Assembly (NCBI GenBank): GCA_020718205.1
Contig: DYSN01000030.1
Span: 1 to 33,773, forward strand
Source: Draconibacterium orientale
GTDB taxonomy: Bacteria > Bacteroidota > Bacteroidia > Bacteroidales > UBA12170
Direction: 5' to 3'
Length of the DNA stretch: 33,773 nucleotides
In this document: piece by piece, positions 6,611-15,424 of the stretch
How positions within the stretch are numbered: position 1 is the first letter of the stretch
How the letters are laid out: the number at the start of each line of letters is the position of its first letter
The notes under the pieces: generated by a model
What the model was told of the DNA's origin: nothing
Seen by the model: the letters and a program-made list of their open reading frames with translations, nothing else
Database searches by the model: none
Translations under genes and position numbers: made by a program

Positions 6611-7045
6611 ATGGAGAGTTTTTGTTACCAAACCACTGTGATGTGGGCTCAGATAGATGCCAACCAACATATGCGCCATTCTGCCTACGCCGATATTGCA
6701 GCTCATGCGCGTGTTATGCTCATGGATGAGCTGGGACTAACCGCTCAATTGTTTTTAAAAAATTATTTGGGGCCGGTTTTATTTCGCGAGGAGCTTATCT
6801 ATCTGAAGGAAGTGAATATGAGCGAGAAAATATCGGTTTCGTGCCATTTGGTCAAGTGCAAGCGTGATGGTTCCAAATGGTCTTTGCGGCATCAGATTCT
6901 GAAGAGTTCGGGCGAAATTGCTGCCATTATCAATGTTGATGGTGCCTGGATTGATTTGGTGAAGCGTAAAATTACAGGTTTGCCCGAAGATATTTTATCG
7001 AGATTCTTATTGATTCCACTTTCTGATGATTATTTGGTGGATTGA
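6611..7045 (+). CDS. Acyl-CoA thioesterase, 4HBT hotdog family
   Basis: A 144-aa cytoplasmic hotdog-fold thioesterase that hydrolyses acyl-CoA or related thioesters; the actual substrate is not known. The N-terminal motif VMWAQIDANQHMRHSAYADI corresponds to the 4HBT signature (W-x-x-x-D-x-x-x-H-(M/V)-x-(H/N)-x-x-Y). Asp16 is the likely catalytic acid and HMRHSAY begins the long helix. The rest (residues 50-120) supplies the four-strand sheet, including EELIYLKEV and SLRHQILKSSGEIAA. Length is normal for a single-domain member. It stands alone with its own probable promoter and has no operon partner on either side. Confidence 0.88.
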   Translation: MESFCYQTTVMWAQIDANQHMRHSAYADIAAHARVMLMDELGLTAQLFLKNYLGPVLFREELIYLKEVNMSEKISVSCHLVKCKRDGSKWSLRHQILKSSGEIAAIINVDGAWIDLVKRKITGLPEDILSRFLLIPLSDDYLVD

Positions 7046-7224
7046 AATAGTTGCAAATCATTCGGGCTATTTTCAAACTCTGTTTTTTTACATAACAGCT
7101 TAAACCAGAATTTTATATTTTAAGGCTAACTAAATAGTGTTGCAATATTGCTGCCTTTCAATGTACCTAGGCAGGTGATAAAAAATTATATTTATCACGA
7201 AGTGAAATCAATTTTCCGCAATCG

Positions 7225-7255
7225 ATTGTTATAACAAAAAAAAACTCTACATTTG
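7225..7255 (+). promoter_or_regulatory. Bacteroidota sigma-ABfr-type promoter of the ECF sigma gene
   Basis: ATTG (7225-7228) as the -33 element, a 19-nt spacer, then TACATTTG (7248-7255) as the -7 element, an almost ideal match to the phylum's housekeeping consensus. The ATG of the sigma factor gene is 16 nt downstream, giving a leader of roughly ten nucleotides. A 7-bp inverted repeat CTACATT / AATGTAG (7247-7253 and 7263-7269) overlaps the -7 box and the start site and could be an operator. Confidence 0.7.
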
Positions 7256-7271
7256 GGGGTTCAATGTAGCT

Positions 7272-7889
7272 ATGAGGACTCAACTAAAGCAAAAAACAGA
7301 TATTATTCTTTTTGAAGAAATAAAAGAAGGAAACAGCAAATCTTTTGCTGATTTGTTCTCTTTGTATTATAGTCCCTTGTGCAATTTTGCCTATCTTTTT
7401 GTTCGTGACAAATCCTTGGCAGAGGAAGCAGTTTCGGATGTTTTTGTTAATATTTGGCGTAAAAAGGAGAATATTAGCATTGAATATAATTTAAAATCCT
7501 ACCTTTATAAAAGCACCAAGAATACCATTATAAGTTATTCGCGAAAGCGGAAACTTAATGTTATAAGAATGGATGAATATACTGATTTAAGTAATTTTGA
7601 AACTCCTGAAACACTGCTGCTTAAATCTGAAAAATCGGACTATATAAATAAAATTATTGAATCGTTGCCAAAAAAAGCAGGATTGGTTTTTCGCATGCAT
7701 AAGGTTGATGGGATGAAATATAACGAAATATCTGAGGTTCTTGGCATATCGGAAAAAACAGTTGAGAACCATATGGGGTTTTCGCTAAAACATCTTCGAA
7801 GCCTTGCTCAGGAGCATCCACAATTAATTCATCTACTAATCACCGCAACTCTAATTGGCGTGCTAATTGGTTTTAATATATTGTATTAG
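7272..7889 (+). CDS. ECF sigma factor (FecI/RpoE type, Bacteroidota)
   Basis: A 205-aa ECF sigma factor. Region 2 (about 24-92) includes SFADLFSLYYSPLCNFAY and AEEAVSDVFVNIWRKKE, which bind core polymerase and the -10 element. Region 4 (about 126-178) includes LPKKAGLVFRMHKVDGMKYN and the helix-turn-helix ISEVLGISEKTVENHM. The C-terminus (184-204) is a hydrophobic segment, LIHLLITATLIGVLIGF, probably a membrane anchor, which is seen in some Bacteroidota ECF factors. It should partner the FecR at 15425-16360, but the two genes lie at opposite ends of the uptake locus and in opposite orientation. The stop codon region overlaps the 3' end of the convergent BPL_N gene by 17 nt. A housekeeping-type promoter lies directly upstream. 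Confidence 0.93.
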   Translation: MRTQLKQKTDIILFEEIKEGNSKSFADLFSLYYSPLCNFAYLFVRDKSLAEEAVSDVFVNIWRKKENISIEYNLKSYLYKSTKNTIISYSRKRKLNVIRMDEYTDLSNFETPETLLLKSEKSDYINKIIESLPKKAGLVFRMHKVDGMKYNEISEVLGISEKTVENHMGFSLKHLRSLAQEHPQLIHLLITATLIGVLIGFNILY

Positions 7890-9012
7890 CCAGATTTGAA
7901 TAAATAACTTTAAGTTTTTCCTTTAATTCCTCATTTTCTTCCTGTTCGTAGACCATCTTCAAATCGGGTAGTGCATCGGTATATTCAGTAAAAAGAAGAT
8001 ATTCGGCTGCTTTTAACCGCACCAGTTCATGTTGATTTCTAAGCAATCCCATTGCCCAACGAATGGATGGTCTTGAGTGTATGCTTTTGAGATGGTCAAG
8101 AGCTATGGCAACTGAATAGGCATCGTTTTCGGTTAATTTCCAAAACTGATCCTTCTCAAATTTCACCAACTCGGAAAAAAACAGGATTTCTTTGTCGTAC
8201 AAGTTTGGCCGAACCACTGTAGTAGGATAAGAAATAATAGGTTTATTAGCAGCTAAACGAGCCATTCGGGACACCATCCATCGCATTCCAGTAGTTGCCT
8301 CAGGATGCCCTACCGAAACCACCACCCTTCCATCGCTATTTTCATAATACAGAAAAGCTGGTTTTTGGGGAGTTACACCAGAGGGTGCTCCTTTAGTCAC
8401 TGCGATATCGGTATTTATGGTAGCCATAATATGCACATCTGTTGTATCGGGAACTATAAAAACCGGGCCATCGTAGTATTGTATAAAGAGATTTTCGATT
8501 TTAGAGTGTTCCGGGAATATAGAATCTCCAAAACTATTTTGAGAGAAACTTATAAGCCCCCTGCCTCTGTCATAATGTTCCCTCACATGCGAAACAGGAA
8601 GAATCTTGAGATTTGGATAATTTTCTGTACTGGCTAACAAATATCCTCCAGCACAAATTCCAATCAGCCCCTTCCCTTCCAATTTTCCAAAATCCTTTAT
8701 TTTCCGGATGGCCAGGTCTCCAAGACTATTGAACTGTTGACTTCCGCTTCCGCCAGGAAAAATTAATACATCAAGCCCCGCTAGCTTGCCTTCCAATATG
8801 TTCACGGCGGAGATTTGTTCGGGAATTATCGCCGAATCCAATTTGAGTGCTTCGATGGTTTCGACCACGCAAACTGGGCTGGCACCGTTCCCGTTATATA
8901 CTCCTACTGCGATTTTACCCGAAGGGAGTTGAATGGACTTGTCTGTGCTATGACACGAGACCATCAGAATCAAGCCCGACAAACAGAGTAGATATGTTAA
9001 TTGTTTATTCAC
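7873..9012 (-). CDS. BPL_N / glutamine-amidotransferase-like lipoprotein
   Basis: A 379-aa lipoprotein (lipobox VSC, Cys20). Residues about 33-240 form a class I glutamine-amidotransferase-like domain of the type found at the N-terminus of eukaryotic biotin-protein ligases (BPL_N). DVLIFPGGSGS (81-91) is the oxyanion strand, GLIGICAGGYLLAS (115-128) carries the nucleophile Cys120, and VGHPEA (234-239) carries His236 and Glu238. The complete triad suggests an active amidase or hydrolase, acting outside the cytoplasm. The last 100 residues look like HEAT-type helical repeats (RWAMGLLRNQHELVRLKAAE). It is the last gene of the run that includes SusCD, and starts 11 nt after the Ntn-hydrolase stop codon. 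The substrate is unknown; processing of an imported amide or peptide is inference. Confidence 0.85.
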   Translation of the reverse strand: MNKQLTYLLCLSGLILMVSCHSTDKSIQLPSGKIAVGVYNGNGASPVCVVETIEALKLDSAIIPEQISAVNILEGKLAGLDVLIFPGGSGSQQFNSLGDLAIRKIKDFGKLEGKGLIGICAGGYLLASTENYPNLKILPVSHVREHYDRGRGLISFSQNSFGDSIFPEHSKIENLFIQYYDGPVFIVPDTTDVHIMATINTDIAVTKGAPSGVTPQKPAFLYYENSDGRVVVSVGHPEATTGMRWMVSRMARLAANKPIISYPTTVVRPNLYDKEILFFSELVKFEKDQFWKLTENDAYSVAIALDHLKSIHSRPSIRWAMGLLRNQHELVRLKAAEYLLFTEYTDALPDLKMVYEQEENEELKEKLKVIYSNLANTIY

Positions 9013-9023
9013 AACTATGTGTA

Positions 9024-10274
9024 TTAAGGGTTTGTTATTTGATTTATCTCAGTTTCTAATTGGGGAAAATTTGTTTCGTAGAAATTTAGAACAGTAGTAT
9101 TTATCCACTTATAAAAATCATTGATTTCTTTGGGTTTAAACCCATTTAACTCCCATTGCGCTTTCATAAAATAGGTTTTAGCGAGAATTTCCGATTCCAA
9201 TTGGGGCAATACCTGCAAATAACCAGTATGATCTGAGTTGAGCAAAGAGTTGAGATTGATATAGTATTTGTAATTTATATCGACTTTATAGGAATAGACA
9301 TTTTCTTTTAGTTTGAGAGCTAGATGACAAATAGGAGAGTCCTTAATATGCTCATTGTATTCAACTACCTGTGGCAAATGAGTTTCCGGTATCTGCCAAA
9401 CAGGTATAATGACTGATGTTAAAGGAAACCCAATAATATTCCACATCATTGTTTCCATTGGATTTTGCTCTGGATTGATACCTTCGACAACCACCGATGA
9501 AGAAGAACCGCTGCGGGGAATAAAATCAACAAACCAAACGTAGTCACTGCTGCCTTCTTTTAATAACTTATAATCCCATAAATTGTCGCCTGTGAGGCTA
9601 TGAGTCAAGCTTCTACCGGCTTTTTGAAGTATGGTTTGAGCTGACAATTCATTTTCCTTAACAGCCTCATCAAAAAGGTTGTTGGCAGTAACATATCGAA
9701 TATATCCACCACCCTTACCCATTTTTCCGGAGAATGAATAGTTTGTTCTTATAAGATAACCAAAAGGAGCAACAGCAGGATTGTTTGCATCCACTTTGGT
9801 ATAACTATAATTAGCAAGTTCAAAATATGCTGCACCACCATTAGCATCTATCACGCCGAAATTAGCTTCTAATCTGGTGGGTTGCTGCATGTTTTTCAGC
9901 ATATTTTCAAATTCATCAATGGTAGCACAATTTTGCAGTGCCTGCTTAATTATTTTACCTTCTAAACCAGATTGTTCAACAGTATCGTTATTTAGATTAT
10001 AACTGGCAGAGTTCATAATGGCAAAGCCGGTACTATTAAACCCAATCCATACACTTTTTCCCAGGCTATCGCCGGAGTTCACTAATCCGGTGCATTCATA
10101 TTTCCCATCGGAAAATTGCATTATTTTATTGTTTATAGCCCATGTATCGCGATGTTTCCAAAGCAGAGGTCTGCCATTTTTGGTATACTTACCAGAGATA
10201 ACGGCGGTTGTACAGGCAATAGATGAAGAAATTTCGAAGGCAATTAAGAGTATTAAAAATGCTATTTTGTTCAT
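9024..10274 (-). CDS. Secreted Ntn-hydrolase, C45/C69-like (acyltransferase/peptidase)
   Basis: A 416-aa exported enzyme of the N-terminal-nucleophile class. The signal peptide ends at SSIA, exposing Cys21 as the first residue of the mature chain (CTTAVISGKY). This matches self-exposing Cys Ntn-hydrolases such as penicillin acyltransferase (C45), dipeptidase (C69) and bile-salt hydrolases. GRPLLWKHRDTW (34-45) is the conserved strand with Arg after the nucleophile, and later NFGVIDANGGAAYFE matches the family core. It probably cleaves or transfers amide bonds of small peptides or N-acyl amino acids in the periplasm. The exact reaction cannot be told from sequence. The Cys21 could also be read as a lipobox Cys (SIAC), but the following CTT and the family fit favour the nucleophile. 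It lies 159 nt after susD and 11 nt before the BPL_N gene. Confidence 0.85.
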   Translation of the reverse strand: MNKIAFLILLIAFEISSSIACTTAVISGKYTKNGRPLLWKHRDTWAINNKIMQFSDGKYECTGLVNSGDSLGKSVWIGFNSTGFAIMNSASYNLNNDTVEQSGLEGKIIKQALQNCATIDEFENMLKNMQQPTRLEANFGVIDANGGAAYFELANYSYTKVDANNPAVAPFGYLIRTNYSFSGKMGKGGGYIRYVTANNLFDEAVKENELSAQTILQKAGRSLTHSLTGDNLWDYKLLKEGSSDYVWFVDFIPRSGSSSSVVVEGINPEQNPMETMMWNIIGFPLTSVIIPVWQIPETHLPQVVEYNEHIKDSPICHLALKLKENVYSYKVDINYKYYINLNSLLNSDHTGYLQVLPQLESEILAKTYFMKAQWELNGFKPKEINDFYKWINTTVLNFYETNFPQLETEINQITNP

Positions 10275-10433
10275 TGTTAGTTAATTAATATTTTAAAAAA
10301 TGCGCTTTTTGGGCATTAGGACAATTGAAATTTGGTATTCGTTTTATTAGGAGCCAAATATTACTATATAATGCATTTATACCATTTGCATCACAATGCA
10401 GACTGTTACAAAAAATTGGAATTTTCCACCACT

Positions 10434-11915
10434 TTACTTTGAAGGAAACCAACCGCCATTAGAAACATTTATTCCATCTGCATTTTCAACTCCACCAAAA
10501 GTATAGTTGGGGAGTTCCATTACCATGAGCTGTTCTGCCGGAATAGGGAAATGCAACATAGTTCCGGGCTGGAGCATGTTTCTACGACGCATATCGTAAA
10601 ATGCAATTCCGAATCCGGTTTGTATTAATTCAATGTCTCGCTCATAAAAAATAGCATTAAGAATTTTTTCTGCGGTGGAATTGGCATGAAGCGGATTCAA
10701 ACCGCCGCGTGTAACTCTGCTTCCTGTATTTATGATATCTAAAGCGCCAGCTAGGTTTCCTGTTCTTAGCAATGCTTCGGCTTTAACCAATTCATTTTCG
10801 GCCACAGAGAAATCAACTACTTCGCCAGTGTGCGTAGAAATAGCATAGGTACTACGTACATACTCATAATTCGAATAGTGATAATAACCCCGCTCGGGTT
10901 TCATATTGTTGCTTGATACAAACTTAAAGTCAGTTCTTAATCTATTATCTTCGCTTTGGGCAGAAGGTGGATTTTCTCCGTTATCGGGAAAGCGCCATGG
11001 ATATCGGTTATCCATTAAATTAATAATTCTGCTGTCTATTCTTGCCCAACCCGGTCGCACAGTATAGTATTTATACCAACATTTCCAATTTGAATTGTCC
11101 ATGGTTGGTGCTAAATCGCGCTGAATTCCGTTATTAGCATAGTTTAATACTCTGTTCCAGTCAACCTGATCATTTTCATTACTATTTCGGGCACCATACA
11201 CGATAAAACGGGCAGCAAATGAACTTGCAAGTTGCTTTAACTCTGTAGATGAATAAGATGAACCATTAATCCAATTGTCTTCAATGGTGAAATTAGCCGA
11301 TTCGCAAACTTCAATACATTTATCGAGCGAAAGCACAGCCTGAGCTAAAATTTCCTTATAACCAGAGACCGGGATAGCAGAATTAATATCGGTTTGATCG
11401 GTTACAATAAAGGCTTTATCATAATTAAGGCCCAGATAGCCCAGAGAAATACCTTGAATAAAGTAGCCCATTGCTTTAACTTTCTCAGTTTTTTGACCTA
11501 TTTCTTCGAAAGTCATTCCTCTGTTAATGGCTGCCACACTGTGATTTGCAATGGTTAGATTACCATAAATGTCGTTATAAAATGTAGCAAAAATATCGGC
11601 ATAGGTATAGGATGTTGTATTGTTGAAACCAACACGCGGTTCGGCTGATAGATGATACATTCCACTATTGGCCCAGGAACAAGTACCCTGGTCTGCCATT
11701 ACCCACATGGCCATTCGGGGCGAAATGCTGGATGTAATGGTCATATACCAGTTATAAAATGTTCCCTGCACCATTCCATAGGCTCCAGTTGGAGTTTTCC
11801 AAACTATTTCAGTATCGGGCAAATTATTATATTCCACTTCGAGGTCTTTGTGACATCCTGCTGCAAGCAGAACTAATAAGACCAGAGCTAAATTTCTATA
11901 TATTCTTTTCATCAT
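10434..11915 (-). CDS. susD: SusD/RagB-type outer-membrane lipoprotein
   Basis: A surface substrate-binding lipoprotein that forms the lid of the SusC channel. With the start chosen here it has 493 aa: MMKRIYRNLALVLLVLLAAG followed by the lipobox Cys. The open frame continues upstream to 12017, adding 34 residues, but this would bury the signal peptide, so I reject that start. SusD features include a tetratricopeptide-like helical body, the C-terminal block with NELVKAEALLRTGNLAGALD and INTGSRVTRGGLNP, the ILNAIFYERDIELIQTGFG helix with FYDMRRR, and a final FPIPAEQL. It follows susC and is clearly its partner. The lack of glycoside hydrolases nearby and the presence of proteases suggest a peptide or protein ligand (inference). 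Confidence 0.93.
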   Translation of the reverse strand: MMKRIYRNLALVLLVLLAAGCHKDLEVEYNNLPDTEIVWKTPTGAYGMVQGTFYNWYMTITSSISPRMAMWVMADQGTCSWANSGMYHLSAEPRVGFNNTTSYTYADIFATFYNDIYGNLTIANHSVAAINRGMTFEEIGQKTEKVKAMGYFIQGISLGYLGLNYDKAFIVTDQTDINSAIPVSGYKEILAQAVLSLDKCIEVCESANFTIEDNWINGSSYSSTELKQLASSFAARFIVYGARNSNENDQVDWNRVLNYANNGIQRDLAPTMDNSNWKCWYKYYTVRPGWARIDSRIINLMDNRYPWRFPDNGENPPSAQSEDNRLRTDFKFVSSNNMKPERGYYHYSNYEYVRSTYAISTHTGEVVDFSVAENELVKAEALLRTGNLAGALDIINTGSRVTRGGLNPLHANSTAEKILNAIFYERDIELIQTGFGIAFYDMRRRNMLQPGTMLHFPIPAEQLMVMELPNYTFGGVENADGINVSNGGWFPSK

Positions 11916-12049
11916 GACTAAATTGTTTTTCAAAAACTGTTTTTGCGTATTTGCCACTCTTTTGATTGATTGTGAAGTACTGTTTTCAGATTTTAGGAAA
12001 TTGCTGTAATGGTTCATATTTCTATCTTTTTACTACTTTATCAAATGAA

Positions 12050-15000
12050 TTAAAAGTTAAGACTAATTGACCCTGTGTAGGTTCTGTAGTTTGGATATCC
12101 AAAATCGTCGAATGGATAGTTAGTTAAATCTGAACCTGTTGCTACTTCGGGATCGTATCCTTTATAATTGGTGAAAGTGACAACATTTCGAGCCTGAAAT
12201 CCTATTCTTATTTTTTTAATGTATTTGTTAATGTTGCCGGGCAAATTATTCTCATCGAAAATGTAGTAGAGCGATAGTTCGCGGAGTTTCAGATAGGTTC
12301 CATCTTCAACAAAATACGAATTTATTCCAGTTCCATCGTAGAAAGTATTGTAATAGTTTATGGTTTTTTTATCGGCTTCGGCAACATTATACTGATCGAA
12401 AACCAGGTCTCTTTGGTCTCTAAAGGTATATTGACGGGTATAATTGTACACATCGCCACCGTATTTCAAGCTCCATAACATATATAAATTAAATCCTTTA
12501 AACGACATGGAATTTCCCCAGTTGAGTTGCAAGTCGGGATTTCCATCTCCTATTTGAATTTTATCTCCCAAGCCATCTTTATTGGCATCGAGTTTAATTG
12601 GAATTTCGGCCAAGGTACCTTGTGTTCCGGCAGGTACCACATAGCCTTCATTATTTACTTCAAAATCGTTGATAGTTTTTCCTGCCGGTAGTTGAACTGC
12701 CATTTGTTCGAGACTGGTAACCCAGGTGTAACCATACATCACCCCAAAGGTTTCGCCTTCTTTTATTGAAAATGCGCTTCTTGGGCCGGTGGTATAATCG
12801 GGAATATCAAGTTTATCAATTTTTTGTCGTATTCTATCGAAGGTTACATTAGATGTCCAGACAAAACCCGAATTTGTATTCAATGAATAACCCAAACTTG
12901 CTTCAAAAACCTGGGTACTAAGCTGTCCAATATTTTTCCATTGAGCCGGGAAACCTAAATGAGCCGGCAATGGAGCCATGGCGAAAGCCCCTTTAGTAAT
13001 TGATTGGGAATAAGTGAAATTAAACGAAAAATTATTTAAAAAATTTAGATCCAAACCAGCTTCGGTTTCTGTGGTTTCTGAAGGTTTTAAGTATTTATTA
13101 CCAATGGTTTGTGCCTGGGGGTTTCCATTATCTAAACTATAGGTTTCATATTGCCAGGAATAGCCGGGACGCTGACCCGAAGAACCTTGCGAAGCCCTGA
13201 TTTTTAATTCCTGTACTCCGGGGATTTTCACATCTTCCGTTAAGCGATACCCTAACGAAACCCGATAATATGGATTCCAACGCACCTTTTCGCCAAAAGT
13301 TGAGGAGGCATCTTGGCGAAAAAGAGTAGATAATAGTATCTTTTCTTTATAAGCTATGTCTATTATACCAAAATAGTTAATGGCTATCTCGTCACCGCGA
13401 TAAGATACAGTGCTTGTTTTTTCCTGATCGGTATTTTCGAAATGAGGAACATCGGGCAAAAGAAAATCGGTGCCCAAGGCAGAAAAGCTTTCATAACTAT
13501 AGTTCTGATATAAATAACTCAATTTGACTTTGCCTACAAAATCGCCAATCTGTTTGTTTAAATTGGTTGTGAACTGGATATTTTGATCCATATTATCCTG
13601 TGTTCTTTTATATAGTGACCCCCCTGTTGATGCTCCTCCAAACCCAAGATAACCCATAGGAGTATAAGTTGACCAAAACTGATTGCGGTATTCATAGGTA
13701 TATTTAGCCTCGAACGAAAGCCAGTTTAAAGCATTATAATTCAACATAATATTACCAACCAAGCTTCGGCGTTTGCTTTCTCGTTTTATATTAACCAAAG
13801 GATACAATGGATTTTCGGCCACGCTCCAGGGATCGGGCAATATTTTATAGGGGGTACCATTTTCATTGGGGGCACTAAGATCGATGTCGGGCGAAACAAA
13901 TAGAAGGTCGCTGAAAGCCCGGGTTGAACCCGGGTTTTGTTCGCTGGTGAGTACTATGAGGTTTGAAGTGGAAATTTTTAGTTTGTCGGAAATATTATGG
14001 TCTAGGTTCACCCTGAAATTATTTCGTTTATAACCTTCGGTAGAAAACAATACCCCGTTTTGCTTATTAAATTCATAGGAAATGAGAAAATTTGTTTTCG
14101 TATTGTTTCCCATAACAGAAATATAGGTACTATTATAAATTCCTTTTTGGTAAAAATCTTTTTGATGTTCATTTAACAAGGCATATGGTTGGTCTGCATA
14201 GCCAGAATCGGATAAATGCCTGCTGCCAAATAATGGATTTCCAATAGAATCGTAAATAACACCGGCATATTTAGTATAAGAAAAATCTTGATAATCATCG
14301 GCCAATTCATAGGGGTGATGTGTAGCCTGCTCAATATATCTTGGGATTTCCTGGCTACCTAATTCCTGACGAATATTTACAGTGGTGGTTCCTGCTTTAT
14401 TCGTGGAACCCCTTTTCGAAGTGATGACCAGAACTCCATTTCCAGCTTCCGATCCATAAAGAGCGGCAGCAGCAGCTCCCTTTACCACTTCTATATTCTC
14501 AATATCATCCACATTAATATCGGCCAGATTGGTTTGCAGAATGATTCCATCCATTAAAATCATGGGCGAATTATTACCGCTAAGACTTGTGGAGCCCCGA
14601 AGGCGAATTGATGCACCACTACCCGGCTGACCATTGGCCTGAACCACAGTAACCCCCGCAACTTTTCCCTGCAAGGTAGAAGCGGCTGATGAAGCAGTAG
14701 CCTCCTTCAACACATTTCCATCGACTTTATCAACGCTTACGGTTAAAAATTTTCGGGGTGTGTTTGCAGCAACTCCCGAAACTATCACTTCGTCCAGACC
14801 AAAAGCATCAACATCCATCAACACATTAAAATTGGTTTCTCTGCTTACATCGAGCGAAACAGTTTTCATTCCCAGGAATGAAATCTTTAATGTTGAAACA
14901 GATTCACCCACATCAATAGTAAAACGGCCATCTAAATCGGTAATTACCCCATCGGTGGTTCCATCCACGAGGATTATTGCACCGGGAATCGGGCTATTAT

Positions 15001-15412
15001 CCTCGCGAAATTTGATAACGCCGGTTATACTTTTTTTATTTTTTTTAAAGCTATTGGTGCTATTATTCTGCTGTATAATCCCATTTTTTTTGCTCAACAC
15101 ATAATAATCACTTCGCATTTTTGCATACATTAAACTATTATTGATGGATATATGCTCCAAGACTTGGTCAATAGTTTCGCTATTTTTTAACACTTGCTCA
15201 TCAATAAAAATGTCCTTACTGTCTAAATCGCCATCGATTGTTATGGATACCTTGAAAGTACTGTCGAGTTGATTGATAATTTCATTGATATTTTTTTTAT
15301 GCAAGACATTGCTATCTGTAGTGTTTTTTTGAGAGAACGCTGTTTGGTTTTGCCACAAAACGAGCCCAGACACCAGAAAAACTGATGCCATAAACTGTAT
15401 AATTTTTCTCAT
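12050..15412 (-). CDS. susC: SusC/RagA TonB-dependent transporter with STN signalling domain
   Basis: A 1120-aa outer-membrane channel. Domain order: signal peptide (1-27); STN domain (about 42-108, INEIINQLDSTFKVSITIDG to YYVLSKK), which contacts FecR; carboxypeptidase-like regulatory domain (about 128-200, ITGVIKFREDNSPIPGAIIL); a TonB-box-like DEVIVSG (207-213); the plug (about 216-335, with LQGKVAGVTVVQANGQPGSG, SIRLRGSTSLSG and IENIEVVKGAAAAALYGSEA); and a beta barrel to the C-terminal ISLNF. The STN domain identifies it as a transducing receptor that reports substrate to the FecR/ECF sigma pair, and not a plain importer. It starts 12 nt after fecR and precedes susD. Length is normal for the class with STN. 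Confidence 0.95.
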   Translation of the reverse strand: MRKIIQFMASVFLVSGLVLWQNQTAFSQKNTTDSNVLHKKNINEIINQLDSTFKVSITIDGDLDSKDIFIDEQVLKNSETIDQVLEHISINNSLMYAKMRSDYYVLSKKNGIIQQNNSTNSFKKNKKSITGVIKFREDNSPIPGAIILVDGTTDGVITDLDGRFTIDVGESVSTLKISFLGMKTVSLDVSRETNFNVLMDVDAFGLDEVIVSGVAANTPRKFLTVSVDKVDGNVLKEATASSAASTLQGKVAGVTVVQANGQPGSGASIRLRGSTSLSGNNSPMILMDGIILQTNLADINVDDIENIEVVKGAAAAALYGSEAGNGVLVITSKRGSTNKAGTTTVNIRQELGSQEIPRYIEQATHHPYELADDYQDFSYTKYAGVIYDSIGNPLFGSRHLSDSGYADQPYALLNEHQKDFYQKGIYNSTYISVMGNNTKTNFLISYEFNKQNGVLFSTEGYKRNNFRVNLDHNISDKLKISTSNLIVLTSEQNPGSTRAFSDLLFVSPDIDLSAPNENGTPYKILPDPWSVAENPLYPLVNIKRESKRRSLVGNIMLNYNALNWLSFEAKYTYEYRNQFWSTYTPMGYLGFGGASTGGSLYKRTQDNMDQNIQFTTNLNKQIGDFVGKVKLSYLYQNYSYESFSALGTDFLLPDVPHFENTDQEKTSTVSYRGDEIAINYFGIIDIAYKEKILLSTLFRQDASSTFGEKVRWNPYYRVSLGYRLTEDVKIPGVQELKIRASQGSSGQRPGYSWQYETYSLDNGNPQAQTIGNKYLKPSETTETEAGLDLNFLNNFSFNFTYSQSITKGAFAMAPLPAHLGFPAQWKNIGQLSTQVFEASLGYSLNTNSGFVWTSNVTFDRIRQKIDKLDIPDYTTGPRSAFSIKEGETFGVMYGYTWVTSLEQMAVQLPAGKTINDFEVNNEGYVVPAGTQGTLAEIPIKLDANKDGLGDKIQIGDGNPDLQLNWGNSMSFKGFNLYMLWSLKYGGDVYNYTRQYTFRDQRDLVFDQYNVAEADKKTINYYNTFYDGTGINSYFVEDGTYLKLRELSLYYIFDENNLPGNINKYIKKIRIGFQARNVVTFTNYKGYDPEVATGSDLTNYPFDDFGYPNYRTYTGSISLNF

Positions 15413-15424
15413 GATTTCTGCTAT

